From: Pseudanabaenales cyanobacterium | Lineage (GTDB): Bacteria > Cyanobacteriota > Cyanobacteriia > Phormidesmidales > Phormidesmidaceae | DNA: 5,608 bases | Reading direction: 5' to 3' | NCBI GenBank assembly: GCA_022360135.1 | Contig: JAKSDM010001532.1 | Coordinates: 1-5,608, forward strand | Shown here: piece after piece, positions 4,673 to 5,608 of the stretch | Position numbering within the stretch: the stretch's first letter is position 1 | How the letters are laid out: the number at the start of each line of letters is the position of its first letter | Notes under the pieces: generated by a model | What the model was told of the DNA's origin: nothing | Databases searched by the model: none | Seen by the model: only the letters and a program-made list of their open reading frames with translations | Translations under genes and position numbers: made by a program

Positions 4673-5056
4673 ATGAGTTTATATCAGTATATTGCCACCG
4701 TTAAAACAAAACTAAATAGTAGCCGAATTGTTGAATTAGTAGAGATTGTTGATGAGCGAGTTTTGTTGATTAGAGGCTATTTTCGCGCCCGATTAGTCCT
4801 GACTAACGGAGACTTTCTTGAAATTGCTGAATCTTTTACTATCCAGGACGATCAACACATAACGCTGGACTATCGCTATCAATGGATGAATACTTCCAAA
4901 CAGGCTCTCAAAAAACGTTGGGATAGCGTTAAGCACTTCCCAAGCTTGCCTAATTTTCCCCATCATGTCCACATCGGTTCAGAATCCAATGTTGAACCTG
5001 GGCAGTCCCGGAGCATCATAGAACTTATTGACTTCATGGAAGCTGAATTGAGCTAA
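4673..5056 (+). CDS. DUF6516 / TumE-family toxin-like protein
   Basis: 127-aa soluble protein matching the DUF6516 (toxin-antitoxin system TumE family) pattern in order: an N-terminal helix with SSRIVELVEIVDE (16-28), R34-GYFRAR-40, LVLTNGDFLEIAESF (41-55), a Y67-R-Y-Q-W71 strand, R82-W-D84, H88, and the hallmark NFPHHVHIG (94-102), then a final helix (SIIELIDFMEAEL). The conserved Arg, Asp and clustered His residues are present, so the protein looks intact. Members are reported as toxins of type II modules; the biochemical activity is not settled to my knowledge, and the His-rich motif suggests a catalytic or nucleic-acid site (inference). ATG 4673 starts 5 bases after the antitoxin stop with only a weak AGG, which suggests translational coupling that keeps the toxin below the antitoxin. 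Confidence 0.8.
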   Translation: MSLYQYIATVKTKLNSSRIVELVEIVDERVLLIRGYFRARLVLTNGDFLEIAESFTIQDDQHITLDYRYQWMNTSKQALKKRWDSVKHFPSLPNFPHHVHIGSESNVEPGQSRSIIELIDFMEAELS

Positions 5057-5078
5057 ACCAACCCCGATAATGTCACTC

Positions 5079-5103
5079 ACTGGGCTACCCCAGCCAGTTT
5101 ATT
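5079..5103 (+). terminator. Candidate intrinsic terminator of the toxin-antitoxin operon
   Basis: ACTGG(G)CT at 5079-5086 pairs with AGCCAGT at 5092-5098: 7 pairs with one bulged G, and a 5-base loop ACCCC. TTTATT (5098-5103) follows. It begins 22 bases after the toxin stop. The stem is short and the T-run is broken, so this is only moderately supported. Confidence 0.4.
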
Positions 5104-5108
5104 CGGTC

Positions 5109-5180
5109 ATGCAAACGACTATAGAAGCAATTATACAGGCTGGTCAAACCGTCCCAGTTAAAGGCAGACAACTGAGATGA
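5109..5180 (+). pseudogene. Possible truncated DUF104 (AF2212-like) antitoxin
   Basis: An ATG-started frame of 23 codons ends at TGA 5178-5180. Its start, MQTTIEAIIQAGQTVPV, resembles the N-terminus of DUF104 antitoxins (typically an IEAIYENGV-like strand followed by a proline). The family is usually about 60-80 aa, so the remainder (a PLxLPEG-like segment and C-terminal helix) is missing. I do not find it in the bases that follow, and no toxin partner such as a PIN-domain gene is visible. No good ribosome site precedes it. It lies directly behind the TumE-like operon, which suits a decayed second module. The match is short and could be chance. Confidence 0.32.
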
Positions 5181-5313
5181 AAGTTCCGAGGAGCACCCTT
5201 AGTGACACCCGCAAAAATCAACCATGATAATCCTGCTTACGGAGGGATCACTACGATCAAACCAACGAAGGACCGATGGCGCCACCAGCGAATGGGGGGT
5301 GACGTTATCGCCC

Positions 5314-5608
5314 TTAACGAACCCGAGCGCCGCGATAGCGCAGTTGACTCGTCAGGGCGCGTCGCTGGGCAAATTTGGGCATGTCGTCTTGGTGTCCCAT
5401 AATAATCACAGCATCTCCTTGCCTCAATGGCTCATGATTATTGGGATGGATTAAAACGCTACCATCTGCATGCCGCAGCGCCACGATAATAAAGGTGCCT
5501 TTACCGCGCACCTCAACATTGCCAATTGTTCGTCCAATTAAAGGAGAGTTCGGCAGCACCTCCAGCTCATTAACCTGAATATCAATTTCGGCCAGCAATT
5601 CATTCAGA
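5314..5608 (-). CDS. C-terminal RCK_C (TrkA-C) domain of a potassium channel protein, partial
   Basis: Ninety-seven codons and the TAA stop (5316-5314) of a minus-strand gene that enters from the right edge; its start is outside the window. The visible part follows the TrkA-C/RCK_C pattern: an initial strand LLAEIDIQVNELEV, then NSPLIGRTIGNVEV, the central FIIVALRHADGSVLIHPNNH, the L-RQGD-AVIIMGH turn and strand, then a basic tail (AQRRALTSQLRYRGARVR). RCK_C domains bind ligands such as ions or nucleotides and gate K+ channels (Kch type) or Trk transporters at the cytoplasmic face. Cyanobacterial homologues usually have two or more membrane helices and a TrkA-N domain upstream, which should lie beyond 5608. 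The wording 'channel' rather than 'Trk regulator' is inference. Transcription converges on the toxin-antitoxin region; I see no clear terminator for it between 5181 and 5313. Confidence 0.75.
   Translation of the reverse strand, partial: LNELLAEIDIQVNELEVLPNSPLIGRTIGNVEVRGKGTFIIVALRHADGSVLIHPNNHEPLRQGDAVIIMGHQDDMPKFAQRRALTSQLRYRGARVR

Noticed and set aside
5202..5454. Two plus-strand frames opposite the potassium channel tail
   Set aside because: Both are antisense to a clear RCK_C domain and their peptides look like shadows of it.
1..5608. CRISPR array, tRNA, rRNA or insertion sequence
   Set aside because: No regularly spaced repeats, cloverleaf-like sequence, rRNA motif, transposase or terminal inverted repeats with target duplications were seen.

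Overview
The window looks like cyanobacterial chromosome. It carries three exact copies of the octamer GCGATCGC (HIP1), which is abundant in many cyanobacterial genomes. Its recognisable genes also have a cyanobacterial flavour: an ECF sigma factor with a zinc-less membrane anti-sigma factor, the C-terminal signature of large NACHT proteins, a DUF6516/TumE-type toxin and an RCK-type potassium channel tail. I cannot name a genus.

Layout. Positions 1-193 hold no secure gene; the minus strand at 1-66 may be the start of a gene leaving the window. A minus-strand gene (194-676) encodes a small exported, alanine-rich helical protein of unknown function. It is divergent from an ECF sigma factor gene (about 1042-1641), which overlaps by 8 bases the gene for its probable membrane-bound anti-sigma factor (1634-2584). 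The space between the divergent genes is unusually structured: a perfect 12-bp hairpin, a run of ten C, a second 12-bp dyad and a 14-base palindrome. A hairpin with a T-run (2656-2704) probably ends the sigma/anti-sigma operon. A SnoaL/ester-cyclase-like protein follows at 2736-3392.

The second half is an accessory-type stretch. A NACHT-family gene (3554-4392) survives only as a remnant: its N-terminal helical region, a piece from behind the NTPase domain and the C-terminal signature remain. The P-loop NTPase core and much of the downstream part are missing, and the last piece sits in the -1 frame after a T5 run. Its final TAA overlaps the ATG of a two-gene cassette read as a type II toxin-antitoxin module: a 91-aa putative antitoxin (4392-4667) and a 127-aa DUF6516/TumE-like toxin (4673-5056). 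A small hairpin terminator candidate follows. Just beyond it, a 23-codon reading frame resembles the N-terminus of DUF104 (AF2212-like) antitoxins and may be a second, broken antitoxin. At the right edge the C-terminal RCK_C (TrkA-C) domain of a potassium channel protein enters on the minus strand.

How the parts work together. The sigma and anti-sigma genes should form one envelope-stress switch. The divergent exported protein is a natural candidate target, but only its position supports that. The NACHT remnant, the TumE-like pair and the DUF104-like scrap together look like a decayed defence or stress island in which the toxin-antitoxin pair is the part still intact. I found no CRISPR array, tRNA, rRNA or insertion sequence, and no clearly new multi-gene system. 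The most notable points are the NACHT remnant fused to the toxin-antitoxin pair and the dense dyads upstream of the sigma gene.
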